Part shown: one piece after another, positions 10,433 to 19,273 of the stretch | Layout: each line of letters begins with the position of its first letter | Numbering within the stretch: position 1 is the first letter of the stretch | NCBI RefSeq assembly: GCF_021033825.1 | Contig: NZ_JAIFXZ010000007.1 | Location: 21,756 to 85,755 of the forward strand | Length of the DNA: 64,000 nucleotides | Source of the DNA: Dietzia aurantiaca | Lineage (GTDB): Bacteria > Actinomycetota > Actinomycetes > Mycobacteriales > Mycobacteriaceae | Direction of reading: 5' to 3' | Program-made: the position numbers and the translations under genes | The notes under the pieces: generated by a model | The model's database searches: none | Told to the model about the DNA's origin: nothing | Seen by the model: only the letters and a program-made list of their open reading frames with translations

Positions 10433-13400
10433 GTGCCCTACTGCCACTGCAGGCCGCCGAGCAGCTCAAGGACGGCATCTCAGAGTTCCTGTCGACCACA
10501 TTCGCGCTGTCGGACGGAGCCGCCCTCTCGGCACTGACCGAATTCGTGAGCAGCCCCGGCACGGGTATTTTCCACGGGCCCTACGTGCGAACGCGCATGC
10601 CCTTCACGCCCGCCGTCGACGGTGCATCCGAGGTGCTGGACTGGACGCCCACCACCTTCCCGTTTCGGCCCTACGTCCACCAGGCGCAGGCCTTTGCCCG
10701 CCTGTCCAGTAAGCCCGCGGCCGATTCGACCGAACCGTGGCGGCGTCCGGATCCCACCCTCGTGGTGACCGGCACCGGCTCCGGCAAGACCGAGTCCTTT
10801 CTCTACCCCGTGCTCGACCACGCACGCCGAGCCCGCGCCCAGGGCGTCCGCGGGGTCAAGGCCCTCCTGCTGTACCCGATGAACGCCCTGGCCACCGACC
10901 AGGCCGAACGCCTCACCCAACTGCTGACCACAGAGCCAGCGCTCTCGGGCATCACCGCCGGCCTCTACACCGGCGAAGCCTCCGGCACGGGACGCACGAC
11001 CGTGAGCGAGGCCGGACTCATCACCGACCGCGCCACCATGCGCGAGGACCCGCCAGACCTCCTGCTCACCAACTACAAGATGCTCGACCAACTGCTCCTG
11101 CGCTCCGAGGACACCGACATCTGGCGCATCTCCGCTGCCGGGCTGCAATACGTGGTGCTGGATGAGTTCCACACCTACGACGGAGCACAGGGCACCGACG
11201 TCGCACTTCTGCTGCGACGGCTTGGTCTGGTCGTAAATGCCCACCTCGAGAGCAACACCACCTCCCCCGTCGCCCGGACCGAAGCCAACCGCGCCCGACC
11301 CCTGGGGCGGATCACTCCCGTTGCCACCTCGGCCACCCTCGGAGACGACGGCGATACGACCGCCGTCCGGACGTTCGCCACCACCGTGTTCGGCGAAGAA
11401 TTCCCGCCCGAATCCGTCCTCACCGAGTCCCGCGTGACCGTCGACGAGTGGACCGGCCGCACCGCCGACGAGCGCATCCCGGTGGAGACCGCAGTCTCCC
11501 GATCAGTCATGGCCGATCTCAACACCGCGATACTCCAGGGCATTGAGGCGGGAGCCGACCCGGCCGAAGCCACATACGCCGAGGTCGCCACTCGGGTATG
11601 GGACATTTCTCCCACACCCGAAATGGGCGACGCCGTGGAGGCCGTCAAGCGTCACGACCTCACCGCCCGCATCCTCACCCACTCGTCCCGGGCGGTGAGC
11701 ATCAGCGACCTCGCCGCCGCGGTACTCCCCGTGGACCACGGGCGCAGCCCCGCCGACACCGAGACGTTCCTCGTCCACGTCCTGGGCGCGCTGAGCCACC
11801 TGCGCGCCACCGTCACCGCAGCAGATTCCAACGCCGGTAGACGGCTCCCCAGCATCGAGGCTCACCTCTGGGTGCGTGAACTGCCCCGCCTCGACCGCGC
11901 CGTGCAGACCACCGTCGACTACCACTGGCATGATGACGGCCCCGACCTCGCGATAGACGGCGTCATCGACGGCACCGGCCCCGGCGACCGCGACTACCTG
12001 CCGGCCATCTTCTGCCGCCACTGCGGACGTGCCGGATGGATGACCACCTTCGAGCACGGGACCGAAAAGCCCACGTTCGAACCCTCCGCCATCCGCCGAC
12101 AGTCCGTGACTGAGCCGACACAGACGCGGGCCCTCATCGCCGCCGACCAGGAAGTCCGCGCGGCCCACGAAGCCGCCGTGCCGCTTTCTCAAGTGAGATC
12201 CTCCCGCGACTCGGGCACGTCACTCATGTGGCTCGAGCCCGCCCAGTCCACGCTGCACGCGGCCGACGCGTACGGGGCCTCTGAGCAGGACGACCGCATT
12301 GTCCCCGTGCTGCTCCACACCGGCATGGCCGCGAAGGAGAACTCCGAGCGTCAGACATGCCCGGCCTGCGGCACGCGAGATTCCATCCGCTACATCGGCT
12401 CGGCCGTGGCCACCCTGCTCTCCGTGGCCCTGTCCAACCTCTTCGGACTGCGGGGACTGGATACCGCCGACAAGCGCACCCTGGTGTTCAGTGACTCCGT
12501 CCAGGACGCCTCCCACCGGGCCGGGTTCGTCCAGGCCCGGTCGCATGCCTTCGCACTGCGCACCGCGATCACCACCGCCCTGGACGGTGGCGACGCCTTC
12601 CTCGACGACCTCACCCGCGAGGTCGTAGGCGGAGCCACCACTCCTGTCGAGCGCTACCACCTGCTGCACCCGGCGATCGTGGAGCGAACCAACTTCATCC
12701 CGTTCTGGGACGCCTCCGCCAGCGCCGAGAAGCGCCGTGCTGCGTCCCGCCGGGTCCGCGAGCGGCTGCTGTTCGACCTGTGCCTGGAGTTCGGTCTGCG
12801 CTCGACCGTCGGCCGCACGCTGCCCCTGACCGGCACGGCCATACCCAGCGTGAGCATTCCTGCCGCAGCGCTGCGCACCACCGCCCGTCGGGCCTGGGAG
12901 TCCCTGGCTGTCCAAACCACCCTCACAGAAGCCGAACCCGATGATTCCGCGCTCGAGGCGTGGGCCCGCATCGTCGTGGAACGCATCCGTCAACGCGGCG
13001 GCATCAACCACGCGTGGCTCGCCAAGTACCTCGCCACGGACGGCAACACCTTCCACCTGACCAACCGGCGAGCCCGCGCCCGCGGCGTTCCGGGCTTCCC
13101 GGTAGGCGGATGGCCTACGTTCCCGCGTGTCGGTTCGACCCTGGCCAAGGACCGCTACCGGGACGGCACCGATGTGGTGGCCAGCAACCGCTCCTGGTAC
13201 GCCCGCTGGACCGCGCGTCAGCTCGGGGTCACCCCGGACACGGCCCAGAAGCTGGTGGCCACCCTCATGGCGGATCTGGCGGCCGAAGCCCACCTCGACG
13301 CCGTGACCACAGAGTCCGGGGCGACCATCTACGCTCTGGATCCCGGCACCATCCTGGTGACTGCGGAGGCTGCTCCCGCCGAGCTGCGCTGCGACGTCTG

Positions 13401-16400
13401 CCATAACGCCACCCCCGCAGCCGCACCCATCCGCGACGTGGTGGCCGGCGCCCCGTGCCTGACGGTGGACTGCTCCGGCCGCCTACAGGTGGAAGGAATC
13501 GACACCGACAACTACTACCGGCGTCTCTACCATTCGCGGGATAGCCGATCGGTTATCGCCCGCGAGCACACCGGGCTTTTGCAGCCCGCTGAACGGGCCG
13601 AGATCGAGACCCAGTTCAAGTCCGCCTCCGAGGCCCCCGGAGCGCCCAACGTTCTGGTGGCCACCCCGACTCTGGAGATGGGCATCGACATCGGGGACCT
13701 GTCCTCGGTCATGCTCTCCTCCCTGCCCTCGTCCGTGGCCAGCTACGTGCAGCGCGTGGGCCGCGCGGGCCGACTCACCGGCAACTCGCTCGTCGTGGCC
13801 CTGGTCCAGGGCCGGGGAGCAGCCCTACCGGTGGTTCACGATCCGCTCTCGCTCATCAACGGCAGCGTGCAGCCCCCGGCCGCGTTCCTCTCGGCTGCCG
13901 AGATCCTGCGCCGGCAGTTCATCGCCCACGCGATCGACATGCTGCTCATCGAGGGCATCCACCCGTCCAGCACCAGAGCACGCGAGGTGTTCTCCACCCA
14001 CCCGGGATCGTTCCTCGACACCCTGCGGGCCGAGTTGCCGCAGCGCGTTCCGGGCATGCTCGACCGCTTTCTCTCCAGCCTCGGGCCCCACGTGGGCGAG
14101 GCTGCCGCGCTCGATCTGCGCGCGTGGGCCACCGGCGTCACCGCCGAGGGCGAACCCTCACGACACAACCTGGACTCCAGCCTCAAGCTGGCCGCCGACC
14201 GCTGGCGGACCGACTATGCGGAACTCCTCAACCGGCTGGATGCCCTCGACGTGGTGTTGGTCGAGTTGCGCGAGCGGGCCGAGAGCCCCGGTGCGGTCGA
14301 GCAGGACCAAGACGATCTCCGCGCCGCCGAGGCTTCCCGCAAGGCCACCGTGGTCCAGAAGAACACCCAGCAACGCGAATACTGGATCAACGCGCTCGAA
14401 CGCTACGGTCTGCTGCCCGGCTACCAGCTGCTCGACGACACCGTGGACCTGCAGGCCTCCATCGCCACCTACGACCCGGACACAGCGGAATTCGACGCCA
14501 CGTCCGCGACATTCACCCGGTCCGTCGCTTCGGCGCTCACCGAGCTCGCGCCCGGAAACTCCTTCTATGCCGACCGGATGCGCATCGAGATCTCCGCCGT
14601 GGACGTGGGCGCCGACGGCGACGCCGTGGAACGCTGGCGGGTCTGCCCCACCTGCAGCTACGGCCACACCGAGCTCGCCGGGGCACCGCCCGACGCCTGC
14701 CCGGCCTGCGGCGCGGCCGGGTTCGCCGACACCGATCAATTGCTGGACGTGGTGCCTCTCCAGAAGGTGTCCGCGCAGGTCATGCGTGACTCGGCCACGG
14801 TGGATGAACGGCATGACGAGCGTCGTCGTCGTCGTTATACCGTGGCGCGCACACTCGCCTGGAACCCCACCGACGCCGCCCCCGCCTGGTTCGTGGACAA
14901 CAACGGCTTCGGCGCCCGGTACCTGCGCCGCGCTGACATCCGGTGGATCAACCTCGGCACGGGACCCGGCGCCACCCGGCTGATCGGCGGCACCCAGCCC
15001 GCCGCACCCCGCTTCCGGGTCTGCCGCTACTGCGGCCACCTCGACTCCGAAGCCGGCGCCAACAATCGCCGCGACCACCGCCCCTGGTGCCCGCACACCA
15101 CCGCCGACGAGGAGCCCAGCATCCACGTGGCCCTGGGACGCGCGCTGTCCACCGAGGGCGTGCTGCTCTACCTCCCGCCCGCGGTCTCCACCTACGACAC
15201 CATGGTGCTGCCCAGCCTCACCGCCGCACTGCGGCTCGGTTTCCGGCACGTCCTGGGCGGCGACCCCGACCACCTGGACGTGGCCACCGTGACCGTTCTT
15301 CAGGTGGGCGCGCCCGCTCCCGCACTCCTCCTGCACGACACCGTGCCCGGCGGCACCGGGTACCTGGCCGACTTCACCACCCCCGAGCGCGTCTGGGACC
15401 TCCTGCACACCGCCTACGTGGCCGTGCGCGACTGCTCCTGCGCCGACGAGAACAGAATGGCCTGTCCCCGCTGCCTGCTGGCCCACGCCAGCGGCGGCGA
15501 GGCCGACCGCACCTCGCGTGCAGCCGCCGAAAGCGCACTACTCGCCCTGCTGCGTGGCGCTGACCGAAGCGATGACGCCGAACCGACCCGCGAGGACTGG
15601 ACAGTGGTCACCACCCAGACCATCGACCCCGAAGGTGACTCGCAGCTGGAGGTCCGATTCCGCCACGGACTGACGCGGATCCTCGAGGACGAAGGCGCCA
15701 CCATCACCACCGTGCCCGACGGCAAATACACCGCCCTGCGGATCCGGATGCCCGGCTCCCAGCTCACCTGGATGCTGCGCGCCCAGAACCACATCCACGA
15801 GGCGGGCACCACACCCGACTACATCCTGCAGGCCGACGACCCGCACCAGATGAAGTTCGCCATCTACGCCGACGGGTACAAGTACCACGCCAGCCCCCTG
15901 CACAACCGGATCGACGACGACACCGACAAACGTGCCGCCCTCCGGGACCTGGGCTGGATCCCGTGGGCCGTCACCCACGCCGACCTCGACGAAGTCGAAT
16001 CGGCCGTGCCACCTATCACGTGGGAGCAGCAGAACTTCGTCAAAGCCTTCGGCTCCGCACTGGGGATCGCCCCCGCGCGCCTCAACACCGCCGCCGGAGA
16101 CCCCGTGACCCTCCTCGCGCGGATCCTCGCCGACCCCAATCCCGACGTGTGGCAGAAGGTCGGCCACGCCAGCGCCGCATACTGGCTGGCCACCGGAGAC
16201 CGCGTCAAGGCCCGGTCCGAACACGCACGGCTGTTCGCCCGACTAGTGGTGCAGGGGCACCCCCGTCAGCCCGCCTCACTCAACGCCGAACTGATGATCG
16301 ACGATTCAGCGGCAGCCGTGGCCGACGAGGACTTCCGCGCTGACTGGCAGTGGTGGCTGCGAACCTCCAACCTGCTGTCACTGCGGGGGCAGAACACCAC

Positions 16401-16899
16401 GATCGGCACTCGGCGCGACATGGCGGCGACCGGCGACGTGGACGCCGAGCTGGCGGCCATGGTCGCCGAGGCCGAGACCGGTGCGGACTCCGATGAGCGC
16501 GTGGCTGCCGTCGCGGGCTCTGTTGCTGACGATGCGCATGATTCGGGCGGCAGCCCGGTGTCCGTTGGGGACGCATTACCAGAGCCCTGGCGGGAACTGG
16601 TCGAGGAGATCGATCCCGACGACGCCGACGCGGCAGCCGAGAACACGCTACTGCGAGCGCTGGCCGATCTCGACGTGCCGCTACCGGACTACGGGGAGGA
16701 GGTCCACGGCGTGATCGCCAACGTGTCCTGGCCCGATGCGCGCATCGCGGTGTTCGTGTCGCAGTCGTCCGATAGGTTGCGGCCGATCGCTGACGCGGGG
16801 TGGACCGTCATCAACTCCACCACCGGCGACGGTGACCCGCAGACCATGGCCGCAGCGGTGAAGAACGCACTTGCAGAACGCCGCGGAGAGAGGGCTTGA
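10429..16899 (+). CDS. Giant DEAD-box helicase with DUF1998/MZB region and Vsr-like nuclease-type C-terminus
   Basis: 2156 residues. SF2 helicase core: TGTGSGKTE (114-122), DEFH (245-248), SAT near 298, and motif VI QRVGRAGR near 1109-1116. Several Cys pairs (CRHCG ~530, CPACG ~644, CDVCH ~987) suggest zinc sites between the lobes. The DUF1998/MZB signature follows: HDTVPGGTGY (~1637) and CSC...CPRC (~1669-1682), as in MrfA/YprA, DruE and the DrmA+DrmB pair of DISARM. Residues ~1780-1870 resemble the Vsr/MTES_1575 nuclease fold: PDYIL with Asp1797, then DGYKYH (1815-1820) and a DDTDKR helix. It is coupled to the methylase (ATGA overlap) and to the UvrD-like gene (start 2 bp after the stop). 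Helicase calls are firm; nuclease activity is inference. Confidence 0.88.
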   Translation: MSALLPLQAAEQLKDGISEFLSTTFALSDGAALSALTEFVSSPGTGIFHGPYVRTRMPFTPAVDGASEVLDWTPTTFPFRPYVHQAQAFARLSSKPAADSTEPWRRPDPTLVVTGTGSGKTESFLYPVLDHARRARAQGVRGVKALLLYPMNALATDQAERLTQLLTTEPALSGITAGLYTGEASGTGRTTVSEAGLITDRATMREDPPDLLLTNYKMLDQLLLRSEDTDIWRISAAGLQYVVLDEFHTYDGAQGTDVALLLRRLGLVVNAHLESNTTSPVARTEANRARPLGRITPVATSATLGDDGDTTAVRTFATTVFGEEFPPESVLTESRVTVDEWTGRTADERIPVETAVSRSVMADLNTAILQGIEAGADPAEATYAEVATRVWDISPTPEMGDAVEAVKRHDLTARILTHSSRAVSISDLAAAVLPVDHGRSPADTETFLVHVLGALSHLRATVTAADSNAGRRLPSIEAHLWVRELPRLDRAVQTTVDYHWHDDGPDLAIDGVIDGTGPGDRDYLPAIFCRHCGRAGWMTTFEHGTEKPTFEPSAIRRQSVTEPTQTRALIAADQEVRAAHEAAVPLSQVRSSRDSGTSLMWLEPAQSTLHAADAYGASEQDDRIVPVLLHTGMAAKENSERQTCPACGTRDSIRYIGSAVATLLSVALSNLFGLRGLDTADKRTLVFSDSVQDASHRAGFVQARSHAFALRTAITTALDGGDAFLDDLTREVVGGATTPVERYHLLHPAIVERTNFIPFWDASASAEKRRAASRRVRERLLFDLCLEFGLRSTVGRTLPLTGTAIPSVSIPAAALRTTARRAWESLAVQTTLTEAEPDDSALEAWARIVVERIRQRGGINHAWLAKYLATDGNTFHLTNRRARARGVPGFPVGGWPTFPRVGSTLAKDRYRDGTDVVASNRSWYARWTARQLGVTPDTAQKLVATLMADLAAEAHLDAVTTESGATIYALDPGTILVTAEAAPAELRCDVCHNATPAAAPIRDVVAGAPCLTVDCSGRLQVEGIDTDNYYRRLYHSRDSRSVIAREHTGLLQPAERAEIETQFKSASEAPGAPNVLVATPTLEMGIDIGDLSSVMLSSLPSSVASYVQRVGRAGRLTGNSLVVALVQGRGAALPVVHDPLSLINGSVQPPAAFLSAAEILRRQFIAHAIDMLLIEGIHPSSTRAREVFSTHPGSFLDTLRAELPQRVPGMLDRFLSSLGPHVGEAAALDLRAWATGVTAEGEPSRHNLDSSLKLAADRWRTDYAELLNRLDALDVVLVELRERAESPGAVEQDQDDLRAAEASRKATVVQKNTQQREYWINALERYGLLPGYQLLDDTVDLQASIATYDPDTAEFDATSATFTRSVASALTELAPGNSFYADRMRIEISAVDVGADGDAVERWRVCPTCSYGHTELAGAPPDACPACGAAGFADTDQLLDVVPLQKVSAQVMRDSATVDERHDERRRRRYTVARTLAWNPTDAAPAWFVDNNGFGARYLRRADIRWINLGTGPGATRLIGGTQPAAPRFRVCRYCGHLDSEAGANNRRDHRPWCPHTTADEEPSIHVALGRALSTEGVLLYLPPAVSTYDTMVLPSLTAALRLGFRHVLGGDPDHLDVATVTVLQVGAPAPALLLHDTVPGGTGYLADFTTPERVWDLLHTAYVAVRDCSCADENRMACPRCLLAHASGGEADRTSRAAAESALLALLRGADRSDDAEPTREDWTVVTTQTIDPEGDSQLEVRFRHGLTRILEDEGATITTVPDGKYTALRIRMPGSQLTWMLRAQNHIHEAGTTPDYILQADDPHQMKFAIYADGYKYHASPLHNRIDDDTDKRAALRDLGWIPWAVTHADLDEVESAVPPITWEQQNFVKAFGSALGIAPARLNTAAGDPVTLLARILADPNPDVWQKVGHASAAYWLATGDRVKARSEHARLFARLVVQGHPRQPASLNAELMIDDSAAAVADEDFRADWQWWLRTSNLLSLRGQNTTIGTRRDMAATGDVDAELAAMVAEAETGADSDERVAAVAGSVADDAHDSGGSPVSVGDALPEPWRELVEEIDPDDADAAAENTLLRALADLDVPLPDYGEEVHGVIANVSWPDARIAVFVSQSSDRLRPIADAGWTVINSTTGDGDPQTMAAAVKNALAERRGERA

Positions 16900-16900
16900 G

Positions 16901-19273
16901 ATGGCAACAATCACGCTGATCAACAAGAAGGAGAACCTCGACGGTTCTCTACGCAAGCGCGTCTTTGACATGCTCTCCAAGCTGCAGGCCGACGACACCT
17001 CGGTGGGCGCGCACGTGGAGCCCGTCAAGAACGCGGTGGACGAGCGAATCCGGTCGGTGCGGGTCAACGACAAGTTCCGGGCGTTGGTCTTCCGGATCGA
17101 CGGCGGGGCCGAGACTCACTACGTCTACGTTGGCACCTTTCCGCACGACGACGCCTACGACGCCGCGGCGACTATGCAACTCCGGGTCAACCCGGTCAAC
17201 GGCGTTCTCACCCTGGTCCGCGAGCAGGCCGCCGCACTCGATGCCAAGGTGGCCGCCGAGCAGGCCAAGCAGGTCGCGGCCGAGGAAGCGGCGGCCAAGG
17301 CGGAGCAGGCCACAGCCGGCGGGGTCGAGGAGGAAGCAGTCGTCGAGGGCGGGACGGCGGTGGTCCCCGAGGCGACGTCGGCCGCCGCCCCGGCAGTCGT
17401 GGACGACCCGATGCCCGCATTTTCGAGCAGCGGGATCAACGCCGACGTTCTCTCGCGCGAGCTGGGTATCGATCCCGTTGTCTCCGAGCCCGCGCTGTCC
17501 GCCAACACGCTTTCCGAGCTGGAGGCCGCGCTTGATTCCGCCGCGCCCTGGGAACGCGACGCCCTCCTGGGGCTGGCGATCGGATACTCGATCGACAATG
17601 TCCGCGAAGAATTGCGCCTGGGTGACGCGGCGGCGGACGAGCAGGCCGACGAGTTCGTCCGCGCGGTCACCGCTCCCGCCTCCCGGATGCAGTTCACCTT
17701 CCTCGGAAGCGGCGGGGACTCGGTCGATGTCATGCGCGAGATCATCGAGAACGGTGACTTCGAAGCGTGGACGACGTTCCTCCACCCGACTCAGCAAGTG
17801 CTGGCGACCCGCTACCGCAACGGCGCCTTCCGGGTGTCCGGTGGCGCGGGAACGGGTAAGACCGTCGTGGCCCTCCACCGCACCCGCGCCCTGGCCACCC
17901 GGGCGCTGACCGAGGCCCCGGCCGACTACTCGTCGGACCCCACTACTCCTCGGGTTCTCTTGACCACCTTCACCCGAGTACTGGCGGGATCGCTGTCCAC
18001 CCCGCTCAGAGTTCTCGATGCCGAGCTACCCCGTGCTGCTGCTACCGGGGATGCCGGCGTCAGCGTGGCCGGTATCGACCAGACCACCATGACGGTGCTC
18101 AACCGGGCCACGCCCTCGCAACTCGCAGCGTCCGCCCCTACCGTCGTGGGCCAGTCCCTGTCCTCTGTCCCGTCCCCGCTGAGCGATCATGACGACCGTG
18201 AGTTGTGGTTCGAGGCAGTCGAGCGCGCGGCCACGCAGCCCGAGGGCGGCACCTCCACCCCGGAGTTCCTGCGCGGCGAGCTGGAGACAGTCGTTCTGGC
18301 CCAAGGGATCACCACCAAGGCCGGCTATCTCAAAGCCGACCGCAGTGGCCGGGGCACGGCCCTCAATCGCAAGGCTCGTACCGCAGTGTGGTCGGTGATC
18401 GAGTCCTATCTCGCCATTGCCCGGCGCGAGAACAAGCAGACTTTCCCAGTGCTCGGCTGCCTGGCTGCCGCAGTGCTGGACGGGATCGCAGACTCCGGCG
18501 GAGGGCGGCTGCTCGATCACGTGGTGGTGGACGAGGCCCAGGATTTCCACGTGGGGCATTGGCGTCTCCTACGCGCTCTTGTCGCGGAAGGCCCCAACGA
18601 CCTGTTCATCGCCGAGGACGGACACCAGCGGATCTATGGCCGCCCCACCGTGCTGTCCCACTACGGGATCAACATCCGAGGCCGGGCATCGCGGTTGACA
18701 CTCAACTACCGGACCACCGACGAGAATCTTCGCTACGCCATGGGCATTCTCGCCGGTGAGACATTCGTCGACACCGACGGACAGTCGGAGAACCTCACCG
18801 GCTACCGCTCGGCGCGCAGCGGGCCGATCCCGCGCGTGGGCCACGCTGACACGCTCGCCGGTGAGCTCGACATCGCTGAGGAACACATCCGAGCCTGGCT
18901 CGCCGACAACCCCGGGGCGTCGATCGGAGTGCTCACCCACAATCGCCGCGACGTGGATCGCATCATCGACGGCCTGGAGGCCCGCGGCATAGACATCACG
19001 TCCGGCGGGGGCGCAGGCGTGCACGTCACCACCATGCACTCGTCCAAGGGGATGGAGTTCACCCACGTCGTGCTCGCCCGAGTAAGTGAGGGGAACGTTC
19101 CCGCTCCGGCGCGGCAGGGCCTGACCGAGGATGACCTCGACCATCTCCGGCGACGTGAGCGGTCGCTGCTCTATGTGGCAGCTTCCCGCGCGCGAGACCA
19201 GCTGGTCGTCACCACCGGTGCAGAGCCGTCCACTCTCCTACCTCGCATCACCACGGAGGTCACCACATCGTGA
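16901..19273 (+). CDS. UvrD/Rep-type helicase with RelE/ParE-like N-terminal domain
   Basis: 790 residues from the ATG just after the upstream stop, preceded by a GAGAGAGGG ribosome site; an in-frame start 30 bp upstream lies inside the previous gene and is less likely. Residues 1-105 look like a RelE/ParE-type toxin fold (IRSVRVNDKFRALVF, then YVYVGTFPHDDAY). An Ala/Glu-rich linker follows (~110-175). The SF1 motor has GGAGTGKT (314-321), DEAQD (544-548), the QRIYG segment of motif III, LNYRTT (motif IV), TTMHSSKGMEF (motif V) and YVAASRARDQL (motif VI). Such proteins unwind or strip DNA or RNA 3' to 5'. The same fusion type occurs in other actinobacterial helicases as far as I recall. It overlaps the next gene by 4 bp (GTGA), so it is part of the same machine. 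Confidence 0.85.
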   Translation: MATITLINKKENLDGSLRKRVFDMLSKLQADDTSVGAHVEPVKNAVDERIRSVRVNDKFRALVFRIDGGAETHYVYVGTFPHDDAYDAAATMQLRVNPVNGVLTLVREQAAALDAKVAAEQAKQVAAEEAAAKAEQATAGGVEEEAVVEGGTAVVPEATSAAAPAVVDDPMPAFSSSGINADVLSRELGIDPVVSEPALSANTLSELEAALDSAAPWERDALLGLAIGYSIDNVREELRLGDAAADEQADEFVRAVTAPASRMQFTFLGSGGDSVDVMREIIENGDFEAWTTFLHPTQQVLATRYRNGAFRVSGGAGTGKTVVALHRTRALATRALTEAPADYSSDPTTPRVLLTTFTRVLAGSLSTPLRVLDAELPRAAATGDAGVSVAGIDQTTMTVLNRATPSQLAASAPTVVGQSLSSVPSPLSDHDDRELWFEAVERAATQPEGGTSTPEFLRGELETVVLAQGITTKAGYLKADRSGRGTALNRKARTAVWSVIESYLAIARRENKQTFPVLGCLAAAVLDGIADSGGGRLLDHVVVDEAQDFHVGHWRLLRALVAEGPNDLFIAEDGHQRIYGRPTVLSHYGINIRGRASRLTLNYRTTDENLRYAMGILAGETFVDTDGQSENLTGYRSARSGPIPRVGHADTLAGELDIAEEHIRAWLADNPGASIGVLTHNRRDVDRIIDGLEARGIDITSGGGAGVHVTTMHSSKGMEFTHVVLARVSEGNVPAPARQGLTEDDLDHLRRRERSLLYVAASRARDQLVVTTGAEPSTLLPRITTEVTTS

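Noticed and set aside
14158-15486. Open frame of 442 codons on the minus strand inside the DUF1998 helicase gene
   Set aside because: Gly/Val-rich shadow of a GC-rich gene; the plus frame has clear helicase and zinc motifs.
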